The notes below the pieces were generated by a model. It was not told the DNA's origin. It did not search any database and saw only the letters and a list, made by a program, of their open reading frames with translations. The position numbers and the translations under genes were made by a program. DNA of 64,000 nucleotides from Candidatus Krumholzibacteriia bacterium (GTDB lineage Bacteria; Krumholzibacteriota; Krumholzibacteriia; JAJRXK01): contig JAOZPE010000013.1 in the NCBI GenBank assembly GCA_029932915.1, positions 1 to 64,000 on the forward strand, read 5' to 3'. Shown piece by piece: positions 18,538-27,216 of the stretch (its first letter is position 1; each line of letters begins with the position of its first letter).

Positions 18538-21500
18538 GCCCCATGCTGCTCATCGCGGTGCCCCTGGCCGTGGCCTTCCTGCTGCCGGTGATCGATCACC
18601 TCGGCCGGACGGCGACACGGGTCGTTCACCTGGCGACACTGGCCTTCGGCATCGTGGTCGCCGGCGACTGGTTGTACCGTCTGGCGGGTGGAGCCGCCAC
18701 GGCGGAGATCCTCACCGGAGGATGGCCGCCGCCGTTCGGGATCAACCTGCGTCTGGGTACGGCCGAGGCGGTCCTGGTGCTTCTGGCCTATCTGACCGCT
18801 TTCGTGGCCGCCCTGTATCTCGCCGATCGCGAAGAGGAAAGCAATGTCCGTGGAACGGTCATCCAGACCGTCCTGGTGGTGGGCGCGATCGGCCTCATCA
18901 TGACCCGAGACCTCTTCAACACCTTCGTGTTCCTGGAGATCAGTGGGATCGGCACCTATGCGCTGGTCGTCTTCGGAAGGGAGAAGAGCGGACTCGAGGC
19001 CGGATTCAAGTACATGGTGCTGGGATCGGTGGCTTCCATCTTCGTCCTGCTGGGCGTGGCCTTCCTCTACAAGCTCACCGGCACCCTGAACCTGGATGAC
19101 ATGGCGGGAAAGCTCTCGCAGGCGATGGTCGCTGGCAGCGGTCTGATCCTGCTCCTGCTGCTGGTGGGCATGATCGCCGAACTCAAGCTCTTCCCCCTGA
19201 ACGGGCCGGCCATCGATCTGTACGACGGGGCCGAGCCCGGGGTGATGGCCCTTCTCGTCGGGACCACCGTCAACGCGGTGTTCTACACCTTCGCCAAGAT
19301 GACGGCCCTGTACGAAGGCTCGCAGTGGGTGGAGGCGATCACCGTGGTGGGCATGCTCACCTTCGTCATCGCCAATCTCTTCGCGATCCGTCAGAAGAAG
19401 GTGCGAAGGATGCTGGGCTATTCCTCCTCGGCCCAGCTCGGTCTGCTCGTCTTCCTGCTGCCCTTCGTCCGCTCCGGAGAGATCCTGGCCTCGACGGTGG
19501 GACTTCTGGTGGTCAACCACACCCTGGCCAAGGCCGCGCTCCTGTGGCTGGCCGGCATCGAGGGCAACGAAGAGCTCGATGGCTGGCGCGGGGCCTTCGC
19601 CACCCGTCCCCTCCTGCGCGTGGGCCTGGTGGTGGCGGTATTGGCGATGGTGGGCCTGCCTCCCTTCCCCGGCTTCTGGGGAAAGTGGCACGCTCTGGTG
19701 GGCCTGGCACGGGGAGGCCATCCGTGGTGGATCACCATCCTCCTGTTGGGTTCGCTGCTCGAGTTCGTCTACTACTTCGGATGGCTGCGGCGGGTGTTCG
19801 ACGGAATCCAGGAGCGGGCGGAGGCCCTCCGTCCGCTGAAGTGGACGGAAGTGGCTGGCGTCGTCGGCTTCACCGTGCTGCTCTTCTTCGGTGTGCGCAT
19901 GTTGGGCGAGGCGTGGGGTTCGGTGGCTGCTCTGGCACTGGCCGCGGTCGGCGTGGTCCTCGTCCTGGCGTCGGTCATTCCCGGACGGATGCAGGCGGCG
20001 GTGGTGCTGCTGGCTGTAGCTGCGACGGCGTGGCGCCTGTGGGGCACGCAGCTCGTGCTCAGCGACTTCCGCGGCCTCATCCTCACCGTGGTTCTCTTCG
20101 GGGCGATGGTGGTGTCGCTGGCCGGGCTCGGCCTGCCCGCTCCACGCAAGAGCTATTGGGGCGTGTTCCTCATCCTGGTGGGTTCGATCGTCGCCATGAT
20201 CGAGACCACCAGTCTGCTCGGATTCTTCGCCGGCTGGGAGATCATGACCTGGTCGAGCTATCTGCTGGTCAGCTCCAGTCAGAAGGGTTCGCGACCGGCT
20301 TTCCTGTATATGGTTTTCTCCGGTGGGGCGGGTTTCCTGGTCCTGGGAGGCTTGATGGTGGCCCTGGGTGGAGGAGTGCAGACCCTGGCGGGTCTCACCA
20401 CGCTCACCGGGGCGGCCGCGCTGAGCGCATGGGCGCTTCTGGCGGCGGGCTTCGCGGTCAAGGCAGCGGCGTGGGGCGCGCACATCTGGGCCCCCGATGC
20501 CTATGCCGAATCACCCGACCTGTTCACCCCCTTCCTGTCCGGCGTGATCTCCAAACTTCCGATCTTCGGTCTCGGCGTGGTGGCGGCAGCGATCGCCGCG
20601 CCGGCGATCTCCTACCTGGGCCGCGCCTTCGATCCCACCCATATCCTGGCCTGGGTGGGAGGTCTGACGGCCTTCGGGATGACTCTGCTGGCGGTCTTCC
20701 AGGAGGACGCCAAGCGTCTGCTGGCCTACTCCTCGGTGGGGCAGGTCGGCTACATCATCCTGGGCCTGGCGGTGATGTCGCCGCTGGGTTGGACGGCGGC
20801 CCTGTACCACGTGGTCAACCACCTGCTCTTCAAGGGGCTGTTGTTCCTGGCCGTGGCTGGGGTGATCTACCGGGTGGGAAGCCGGCAGTTCAGCTCGATG
20901 GGAGGACTCATCAAGCGGATGCCCTTCTCCTTCGTGTCGGTGCTCATCGGCATCATCGCCCTGGCCGGCGTTCCGCCCCTGTCCGGCTTCGCCGGCAAGT
21001 GGCTGCTCTATGAGGCCCTGATGGAACGAGGCTGGCTGCTGTTGACCGCGTTCATGATGTTCTCTTCGGTGATCGCCTTCCTCTACTGTTTCCGGCTGAT
21101 CCACTCGATCTTCCTGGGCCAGCTCAAGACCGTCCATCGCGACGTGCGCGAGGCGCCGTGGCCGCTCATCACCGCTCAATACCTGCTGGTGATCCCCATC
21201 CTCGTTCTGTCGGTGCGTCCCCGGTGGCTGCTCGACCCCCTGCAACGACTGGTGGCGGACAGGTTCGGCTCGAGCACCCTGCAGGCGGTCGGCGACAACA
21301 CCCTGGTGTCGAGCTTCGGGTATTTCAACGCGATCGCGATCCTGGTCCTGGTGATCGTCCTCTTCGTCGGCCTGCTGATCTTCCTGCTCACGGCGGGACC
21401 ACGGGCCAAGAAGGTCGGCCCGCTCGACATCGTCTATGCCGGTGAAGTGCCGCCCCCACCCGAGGAGCTGCACTACGCCTGGGCCTTCTTCCGGCCGTAT

Positions 21501-21680
21501 CAGCGCGCATTCCAGCCGGTGTTGCGGGGAGCGGTCAGCGCCTTCTGGCGCGACGTCGCCGACGTCAGCGAAGCCATCGCCGACGCGGGCCGCCGTTTCT
21601 ATACCGGCAATGCGCAGACCTACGTTCTCTACGCGTTCCTTCTCGTTCTCGCTCTGGCCGGTATCGGCCTGGCCAGATAG
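18531..21680 (+). CDS. fused double proton-antiporter subunit (MrpD/NuoN-like + NuoL/MrpA-like), 1049 aa
   Basis: Two complete antiporter cores: GFKYMVLGSVASIFVLLGVAFLYKLTG...AELKLFPLNGPAIDLYDGAEPGVMALL and FLYMVFSGGAGFLVLGGLMVALGG...KAAAWGAHIWAPDAYAESPDLFTPFLSGVISK. Confidence 0.9.
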   Translation: MVSPMLLIAVPLAVAFLLPVIDHLGRTATRVVHLATLAFGIVVAGDWLYRLAGGAATAEILTGGWPPPFGINLRLGTAEAVLVLLAYLTAFVAALYLADREEESNVRGTVIQTVLVVGAIGLIMTRDLFNTFVFLEISGIGTYALVVFGREKSGLEAGFKYMVLGSVASIFVLLGVAFLYKLTGTLNLDDMAGKLSQAMVAGSGLILLLLLVGMIAELKLFPLNGPAIDLYDGAEPGVMALLVGTTVNAVFYTFAKMTALYEGSQWVEAITVVGMLTFVIANLFAIRQKKVRRMLGYSSSAQLGLLVFLLPFVRSGEILASTVGLLVVNHTLAKAALLWLAGIEGNEELDGWRGAFATRPLLRVGLVVAVLAMVGLPPFPGFWGKWHALVGLARGGHPWWITILLLGSLLEFVYYFGWLRRVFDGIQERAEALRPLKWTEVAGVVGFTVLLFFGVRMLGEAWGSVAALALAAVGVVLVLASVIPGRMQAAVVLLAVAATAWRLWGTQLVLSDFRGLILTVVLFGAMVVSLAGLGLPAPRKSYWGVFLILVGSIVAMIETTSLLGFFAGWEIMTWSSYLLVSSSQKGSRPAFLYMVFSGGAGFLVLGGLMVALGGGVQTLAGLTTLTGAAALSAWALLAAGFAVKAAAWGAHIWAPDAYAESPDLFTPFLSGVISKLPIFGLGVVAAAIAAPAISYLGRAFDPTHILAWVGGLTAFGMTLLAVFQEDAKRLLAYSSVGQVGYIILGLAVMSPLGWTAALYHVVNHLLFKGLLFLAVAGVIYRVGSRQFSSMGGLIKRMPFSFVSVLIGIIALAGVPPLSGFAGKWLLYEALMERGWLLLTAFMMFSSVIAFLYCFRLIHSIFLGQLKTVHRDVREAPWPLITAQYLLVIPILVLSVRPRWLLDPLQRLVADRFGSSTLQAVGDNTLVSSFGYFNAIAILVLVIVLFVGLLIFLLTAGPRAKKVGPLDIVYAGEVPPPPEELHYAWAFFRPYQRAFQPVLRGAVSAFWRDVADVSEAIADAGRRFYTGNAQTYVLYAFLLVLALAGIGLAR

Positions 21681-21689
21681 GGAGTCGCC

Positions 21690-22604
21690 ATGTCGTTTCC
21701 GCTCAAGCTCATGTGGTCGGTGATCGGGATTCTGGTGGCCATCGCCTATGGATTGCTGATCAGCGGCATCATCCGAAAGGTCATGGCCCGTATCCAGGGC
21801 CGTATCGGCCCGCCGGTGTATCAGGGATTCATCGACCTGGGCAAGCTGTTGGTGCTGCGGACCGCCACCCATCACGGGGTGATGTTCTACCTGGCGCCGA
21901 TCTTCCGTGCGGCCGGAGGCATCGGGCTCTACCTGCTCATTCCGGTGGTGGTGGGAGTGCCCGCGCTGGAGAACTTCTCCTTCACCGGCGATCTGCTCCT
22001 GGTGATGTACTTCATGTTCTTCGGATCGCTGGGCATGGCGTTGGGTGCGGCCGAGAGCGGACATCCTCATTCGTCCATCGGCATTTCCCGTGGCCTGTCG
22101 CAGATGACCGCCTTCGAGCTACCCTTCGCGCTCGCGGTGGTGGCACTGGCCGCTTCGGCCGGTTCGTTCTCCATCAGTGACATCGTCATGGCCCAGCAGG
22201 GGGGAATCCTCCACTGGAACCTCTTCACCCATCCCCTGGCGGCCATCGCGGCGTTCCTGGCTTTCCTGGGCATGAACATGTATGCGCCCTTCAACATCGT
22301 CGGCGCACCACAGGAGATCCCGGCCGGTCCGCCCACCGAATTCAACTCGTCCTTCCTGTCGTTGATGATGGCCGGCCGCTCCATCTTCGCCGTGGCCAAG
22401 ATGGTGCTGTTCATGGACCTCTTCCTGGGTGGCGCCACCAACCTCCTGGAGGTTCTGGTCAAGACCTTCCTCATCTACTTCTGGTCGGTCTTCGTCGGCG
22501 CCGTCTTTCCCCGCTTCCGCACCGAGCAGTCGATCCGCTTCTTCCTGGGGTGGCCGACCGTGGCCGGAGTCGCCGCCGTCCTGCTGGTGATGCTCAACCG
22601 TTAG
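21690..22604 (+). CDS. NuoH-like membrane subunit (MbxM-type)
   Basis: RKVMARIQGRIGPPVYQGFIDLGKLL; EIPAGPPTEFNSSFLSLMMAGRSIFAVAKMVL. Confidence 0.9.
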   Translation: MSFPLKLMWSVIGILVAIAYGLLISGIIRKVMARIQGRIGPPVYQGFIDLGKLLVLRTATHHGVMFYLAPIFRAAGGIGLYLLIPVVVGVPALENFSFTGDLLLVMYFMFFGSLGMALGAAESGHPHSSIGISRGLSQMTAFELPFALAVVALAASAGSFSISDIVMAQQGGILHWNLFTHPLAAIAAFLAFLGMNMYAPFNIVGAPQEIPAGPPTEFNSSFLSLMMAGRSIFAVAKMVLFMDLFLGGATNLLEVLVKTFLIYFWSVFVGAVFPRFRTEQSIRFFLGWPTVAGVAAVLLVMLNR

Positions 22605-22607
22605 GAG

Positions 22608-23249
22608 ATGACGATGGCATCCTCGAAGTTTCCTCTTGCTCCGCCCGAGCACAGCAGACCGCACGCGCCGATGGGCGAGGGCTGTTTCCTGGGAGAGACG
22701 GAACGCCAGCAGCCGCTCGCTCTGAAGGAGGCGCTGGCCAAGATCAAGAATTGGTTCCGCGCCAATTCGCTGTGGGTGATGGCCTACGGTACCGGGTGTG
22801 GCTCGATCGAACTGCGTCCGTTGACCACCGCGCGCTTCGACATGGAGCGTTTCGGGATGGCCATGCGGCCGACGCCTCGGCAATCCAACGTGCTCATCAT
22901 CTCGGGCTATCTCTCGGTGAAGTCGCTGAAGCGGGTGATCCGCGCCTATGAGCAGATGCCCAGTCCCAAGTGGGTGGTGGGCCTGGGTTCGTGCACCATC
23001 AACGGCGGCATGTACTGGGACTCGTACAACACCATCAACCGCCTCGATCTGTACGTTCCGGTCGATCTGTACATCGCCGGCTGCATGCCGCGCCCGGAGG
23101 CCCTGCTGGAGGGATTCGGAGTGCTCATGGAGAAGATCAAGGCCGGGGAAGCCAACGGGTGGAACCACTATCTCGAGCAGATGGACTGGTACAAGGAAAA
23201 CCAGAAGAAGCTCATCACCGATTGGGATCTTCCCGACTACAACTGGTAG
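22608..23249 (+). CDS. NuoB-like Fe-S subunit (MbxJ-type) with only three canonical cluster cysteines
   Basis: GTGCGSIELRP...VVGLGSCTINGGMYWDSYNT...IAGCMPRPEALLEG. Confidence 0.9.
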   Translation: MTMASSKFPLAPPEHSRPHAPMGEGCFLGETERQQPLALKEALAKIKNWFRANSLWVMAYGTGCGSIELRPLTTARFDMERFGMAMRPTPRQSNVLIISGYLSVKSLKRVIRAYEQMPSPKWVVGLGSCTINGGMYWDSYNTINRLDLYVPVDLYIAGCMPRPEALLEGFGVLMEKIKAGEANGWNHYLEQMDWYKENQKKLITDWDLPDYNW

Positions 23250-23252
23250 GTC

Positions 23253-23798
23253 ATGACGATGGACGAAATCATCCAGAGGATCCGCGACAACTTCGGGGTA
23301 CTCAGAGAACACCGGCAGCGGGATGACCTGGCGGAGGTCTGGATCGAACCACGCCATGTCCTGCCCCTGTTGACCTGGCTCAAGGAGCACACCCCCTTCG
23401 TGCAGCTCACGCACCTGTCCGCGGTCGACTGGCTCGAGGACGGTGAGTTCCAGCTCACCTATCTGTTGACTGATCCGGTCGGCCGGCGGTCGCTGATGGT
23501 GGCGGTGCGCATCTCCCGCGAGGAGGCGACGGCCGAGAGTGTCCACACCCTGTGGGCGCACGCGGTGACCTATGAGCAGGAGATCAACGAGATGTTCGGC
23601 ATCCACTTTCCCGGGAGCCCCCGGCAGGGAGTGCCGTTCATCCTCGAGGGCTGGGACGACATCCCGCCCATGCGCCGTGATTTCGACACCGTCGAGTACA
23701 TGAACCGCCATCACCCCTCGCGGCCGGGCCGCGAGCACACCGATCCGCGCCGCTACATCGGCCAGGTCGTCGGCGAAAAGGGGTATCTCCATGACTGA
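23253..23798 (+). CDS. NuoC-like subunit (MbxK-type)
   Basis: VQLTHLSAVDWLEDGEFQLTYLL...WAHAVTYEQEINEMFGIHFPGSP. Confidence 0.88.
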   Translation: MTMDEIIQRIRDNFGVLREHRQRDDLAEVWIEPRHVLPLLTWLKEHTPFVQLTHLSAVDWLEDGEFQLTYLLTDPVGRRSLMVAVRISREEATAESVHTLWAHAVTYEQEINEMFGIHFPGSPRQGVPFILEGWDDIPPMRRDFDTVEYMNRHHPSRPGREHTDPRRYIGQVVGEKGYLHD

Positions 23799-24918
23799 AC
23801 AGACGGCCCTGGAGCGAAGGGTCCAACTGTGGTTCGGCCCTCAGCACCCCGGCATCACCGGGAACATGGCGGTGCAGGCGTGGCTGGAAGGCGACACCCT
23901 CACCTCCGGAGTGACCCACGTCGGTTATCTCCACCGCGGCTTCGAGAAACTCATGGAACGGCGGAAGTTCATCCAGAGCTTCCCCATCGTGTGCCGGATC
24001 TGCGTGCCCGAGCCGGACACCAACGAGTGGCTGCTGGCCGCCTCCATCGAAGAGCTCTCCGGTCTGGACAAGGAGGTCCCCGAGAAGGCGCGCTGGATCC
24101 GCACCCTGTTCCTGGAGATGTCGCGCCTGTCCTCGATGCTGATGGTCCTCGGCGGCCATGTCGGGGCCATGGGCCTGGGAACGGCTCCGAACTGGTTGAT
24201 CACCTTGCGTGACTACATCCTCGACCGCTTCGAGGAACTCACCGGGGCGCGGGTCTACCATATGTATGTCACCTACGGTGGCGTCCGCCGCGATCTGCCC
24301 GAGGGATTCGCAGAACGTCTCGAAGCGAATCTCCAGGAGATCGAGAGCAAGCTGCCACTGGTGGACAACGTCATCTTCGATTCGGCGGTGTTCCGCAAAC
24401 GCGCCATCGGGGTGGGCGTGGTGCCCGAGGAGTGGGTCGACGAACTCGGCCTCACCGGCCCCATCGTGCGGGCCATGGGCATCGCCCGCGACACCCGCAC
24501 CGACTACCCCTATGAGAAGTACGGCGAGCTCGACATCGAGCCGATGACCACCACCGGATCGGATATCTTCGCGCGGGCGTGGATGCGCCGTCTGGAGATC
24601 GCCCAGTCGATCGACCTCATCCGTCAGATCCTGGCCAAGATGCCCACGGAGGGTCCCTACTCGGCCAAACTTCCCAACATGCTGACCTGGACGATTCCCG
24701 CCGGGGAGACCTACGTGCGCGCCGAGGCCAGCCGGGGGGAGATGGGTTACTACGTCGTCACCGACGGGTCGGACAAGATCCGCCGGGTCCACGTGCGAGG
24801 ACCTTCCTACGTCCACGGCGTCACTCTTCTGGAGCGCCTCATGCCGGGAACCAACATCGCCGATCTGTCGGCGCTGATGGTTTCGCTTCAGGTCTGTCCA
24901 CCCGAGATCGAGAGGTAG
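23791..24918 (+). CDS. NuoD-like / NiFe-hydrogenase large-subunit homolog (MbxL-type)
   Basis: WFGPQHPGITGNMAVQAWLEGDTL...HVGYLHRGFEKLMERRKFIQSFPIVCRICVPEPDTNEW; ends VSLQVCPPEIER. Confidence 0.9.
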   Translation: MTEQTALERRVQLWFGPQHPGITGNMAVQAWLEGDTLTSGVTHVGYLHRGFEKLMERRKFIQSFPIVCRICVPEPDTNEWLLAASIEELSGLDKEVPEKARWIRTLFLEMSRLSSMLMVLGGHVGAMGLGTAPNWLITLRDYILDRFEELTGARVYHMYVTYGGVRRDLPEGFAERLEANLQEIESKLPLVDNVIFDSAVFRKRAIGVGVVPEEWVDELGLTGPIVRAMGIARDTRTDYPYEKYGELDIEPMTTTGSDIFARAWMRRLEIAQSIDLIRQILAKMPTEGPYSAKLPNMLTWTIPAGETYVRAEASRGEMGYYVVTDGSDKIRRVHVRGPSYVHGVTLLERLMPGTNIADLSALMVSLQVCPPEIER

Positions 24919-24921
24919 CTC

Positions 24922-26694
24922 GTGAGCCTCAAGTACACCATCGCCCCGTTCTCCGCCTGGTTGCAGGCGGTCTCCAAGCCGTTCACGGTGCCGGTGACCG
25001 GCGGGCCGCGACCGGGTGCCCCTCGTTACCGGGGTTGGCACATCAACGACGTGGAGAAGTGCATCGGCTGTGGAACCTGTTCGGCGATCTGTCAGAACGA
25101 AGCCATCGACATGGTTCCAGTGGACGACCCGGTCGTTGGCGATTCCGGTCTGCGTCCGAAGATCGACTACGGCCGCTGCTGCTGGTGCGCACTGTGCGTG
25201 GACGTCTGTCCCTCGGGCTCTCTGGGCATGTCCAACGAGTATGTCTGGGCCGACACCGACGCCGATGTCTTCCGCTACATTCCCGGAGTCGACGAGAAGC
25301 CCTGGGACGACAGCGAGCTGGGTTGGCGGCGGGAAGAGGGCTTCGAGCTGGTCGACCATGACCGGGTGCCCATGGGCATGCTCGATCCCGACGAGCGCAC
25401 GCAGACCTGGGCCGAGGTGGTCATCGGCTACACCGAGGAACAGGCCCGGGTCGAGGCCTCCCGCTGCGTCGACTGCGGTCTGTGCGTGGCGGCCTGTCCG
25501 GCCCACATGCACATTCCCGACTACATCGGAGCCATCCGCGACGGCGACGATGCCCGGGCGGTGCAGATCATCTATGACAACAACGCGATGCCCGAGATGT
25601 GCGGCAAGGTCTGTACGCGCCGCTGCGAGAGCGTGTGTTCCATCGGCGTCCAGGGCGACCCGTTGGCGATCCGCTGGCTCAAGCGCTACGCGACCGAGCG
25701 CTTCGACAATCTGGCCGAGGTGCTGCAACCCCAGGTCGAACGTGTCGGCGAGGGCAGGACGGTGGCCGTCATCGGTGGCGGGCCCTCGGGCCTGACCGTG
25801 GCCTACTACCTGGCCATCCGCGGCTTCGAGGTGACGGTCCACGAGGCGCTTCCGCAGGTGGGAGGGGCCACCTTCTTCGGCATTCCCCGCTACCGCTTCC
25901 CGATGTCGTCACTGGAGAAGCAGGTCGATCTGCTCAAGTCGGCCGGCGTGAAGTTCGTCCTGAACCACCGGGTCGACGGCGATGAGCTCACGCGGATGCT
26001 CGCCGAGAACGATGCGGTGTTCATGGGTGTGGGTCTGATGAAGCCCATGGCGCTGAGGGCGCCGGGCGAGGACCTGCCCGGAGTGATCCCCGCCCTGGAC
26101 ATGCTGCGCGAGCAGAATCTCGGTCACGAGGTCGACGTGGGGGAGAAGGTCGTGGTGGTCGGCGGCGGCAACGTCGCCATCGATGCCTCGCGCATCTCGC
26201 GCCGCCTCGGCGCGGAGGTGACCATCGCCTACCGCAGGCGGGTGGTGGACATGCCGGCCGACGACGAGGAGATCGAGGACGCCGAGGCCGAGGGAGTCGA
26301 GATCGTGACCCAGGCCATTCCCCTGCGGGTCGAGGCCACCGAGGACGGAAAGCTGGACTTCGTGTGGGGTCCGGCGGAGATGGTCCAGGAGGAAGAGGGC
26401 AAGCGGCCGCGGCCCAAGCTCATCGAGGGCGTGGAGAACCACCTGGTGGTCGACCGGGTCATCGTGGCCATCGGACAGGGTCCGGATCTCGACTGGCTTC
26501 CCACGGAGATCAGCGAGAAGATCTGCAACAAGTGGGGTTACATCGAGGTCGACGAGACGGGGATGACTGCGGTCGAAGGGCTCTACGCCGGCGGCGATCT
26601 CGTCAACGACACCGCCGACGCGATCTCGGCCATCGCCGACGGTCTGCGGGCGGTCAACGGAATCGTCGACAAGACGCGGGCCCAGCACGTCTGA
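24922..26694 (+). CDS. fusion: NuoI-like 2[4Fe-4S] ferredoxin + GltD/NfnL/SudA-like NAD(P)H oxidoreductase
   Basis: CIGCGTCSAICQNEAID...CCWCALCVDVCPSGSLG; CVDCGLCVAACPAHMHIPDYI; CGKVCTRRCESVC; VAVIGGGPSGLTVAYYLAIRG; VVVVGGGNVAIDASR; GTG start. Confidence 0.92.
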   Translation: MSLKYTIAPFSAWLQAVSKPFTVPVTGGPRPGAPRYRGWHINDVEKCIGCGTCSAICQNEAIDMVPVDDPVVGDSGLRPKIDYGRCCWCALCVDVCPSGSLGMSNEYVWADTDADVFRYIPGVDEKPWDDSELGWRREEGFELVDHDRVPMGMLDPDERTQTWAEVVIGYTEEQARVEASRCVDCGLCVAACPAHMHIPDYIGAIRDGDDARAVQIIYDNNAMPEMCGKVCTRRCESVCSIGVQGDPLAIRWLKRYATERFDNLAEVLQPQVERVGEGRTVAVIGGGPSGLTVAYYLAIRGFEVTVHEALPQVGGATFFGIPRYRFPMSSLEKQVDLLKSAGVKFVLNHRVDGDELTRMLAENDAVFMGVGLMKPMALRAPGEDLPGVIPALDMLREQNLGHEVDVGEKVVVVGGGNVAIDASRISRRLGAEVTIAYRRRVVDMPADDEEIEDAEAEGVEIVTQAIPLRVEATEDGKLDFVWGPAEMVQEEEGKRPRPKLIEGVENHLVVDRVIVAIGQGPDLDWLPTEISEKICNKWGYIEVDETGMTAVEGLYAGGDLVNDTADAISAIADGLRAVNGIVDKTRAQHV

Positions 26695-26730
26695 TCCATC
26701 GCCAACCGCTCCCATCGGGGCACAGGAGAG

Positions 26731-27183
26731 ATGAGAATGAAGAGCTTCGAGGAGATTCTCGACTTCGCCATCGACAACGAGCAGAAGGCGCATGACCTGT
26801 ACATGGACATCGCCGAGATGGCGACCCGTCCGGGCATGCGGCAGACCTTCCTGGAGTTCGCGGCCCAGGAGATGCAACACCGCGAGAGGCTCGAGGCCAT
26901 CAAGGCCGGCAAACTGCCCGAACTCGATCAGGCGCGGGTGGAGACCCTGGGTCTCAGCGAACATCTGGTCGACGTCCCCGTCGAGAAGGACATGGACTAC
27001 CAGAGCGCTCTGCTGTTCGCCATGAAGGCCGAGCAACGCGCCTACGATCTCTACGCCGGTCTGGCCAAGGCCACGGATGATCCCAATCTGGTCACTCTCT
27101 TCGAGGGTCTCGCCCAGGAGGAGCTGAAGCACAAGCTCCACTTCGAGCGCGAGTACGACGACGTCGTTCTCGGGGACAACTGA
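26731..27183 (+). CDS. ferritin-like / rubrerythrin-family diiron protein
   Basis: FAIDNEQKAHDLYMDIAEMA...EFAAQEMQHRERLEAI...AMKAEQRAYDLYAGLA...GLAQEELKHKLHFE: paired E..ExxH motifs. Confidence 0.85.
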   Translation: MRMKSFEEILDFAIDNEQKAHDLYMDIAEMATRPGMRQTFLEFAAQEMQHRERLEAIKAGKLPELDQARVETLGLSEHLVDVPVEKDMDYQSALLFAMKAEQRAYDLYAGLAKATDDPNLVTLFEGLAQEELKHKLHFEREYDDVVLGDN

Positions 27184-27206
27184 TCCCGCCCTGCTGGGGC
27201 GGGATC
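27182..27206. terminator. bidirectional terminator hairpin between convergent genes
   Basis: gatcccgcc-ctgctgg-ggcgggatc between stop at 27183 and convergent stop at 27217. Confidence 0.7.
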
Positions 27207-27216
27207 ACGCCGTCGT

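Noticed and set aside
18483-20483. 666-aa minus-strand ORF opposite the fused antiporter gene
   Set aside because: His/Glu/Arg-rich shadow ORF; the opposite strand encodes a conserved membrane protein.
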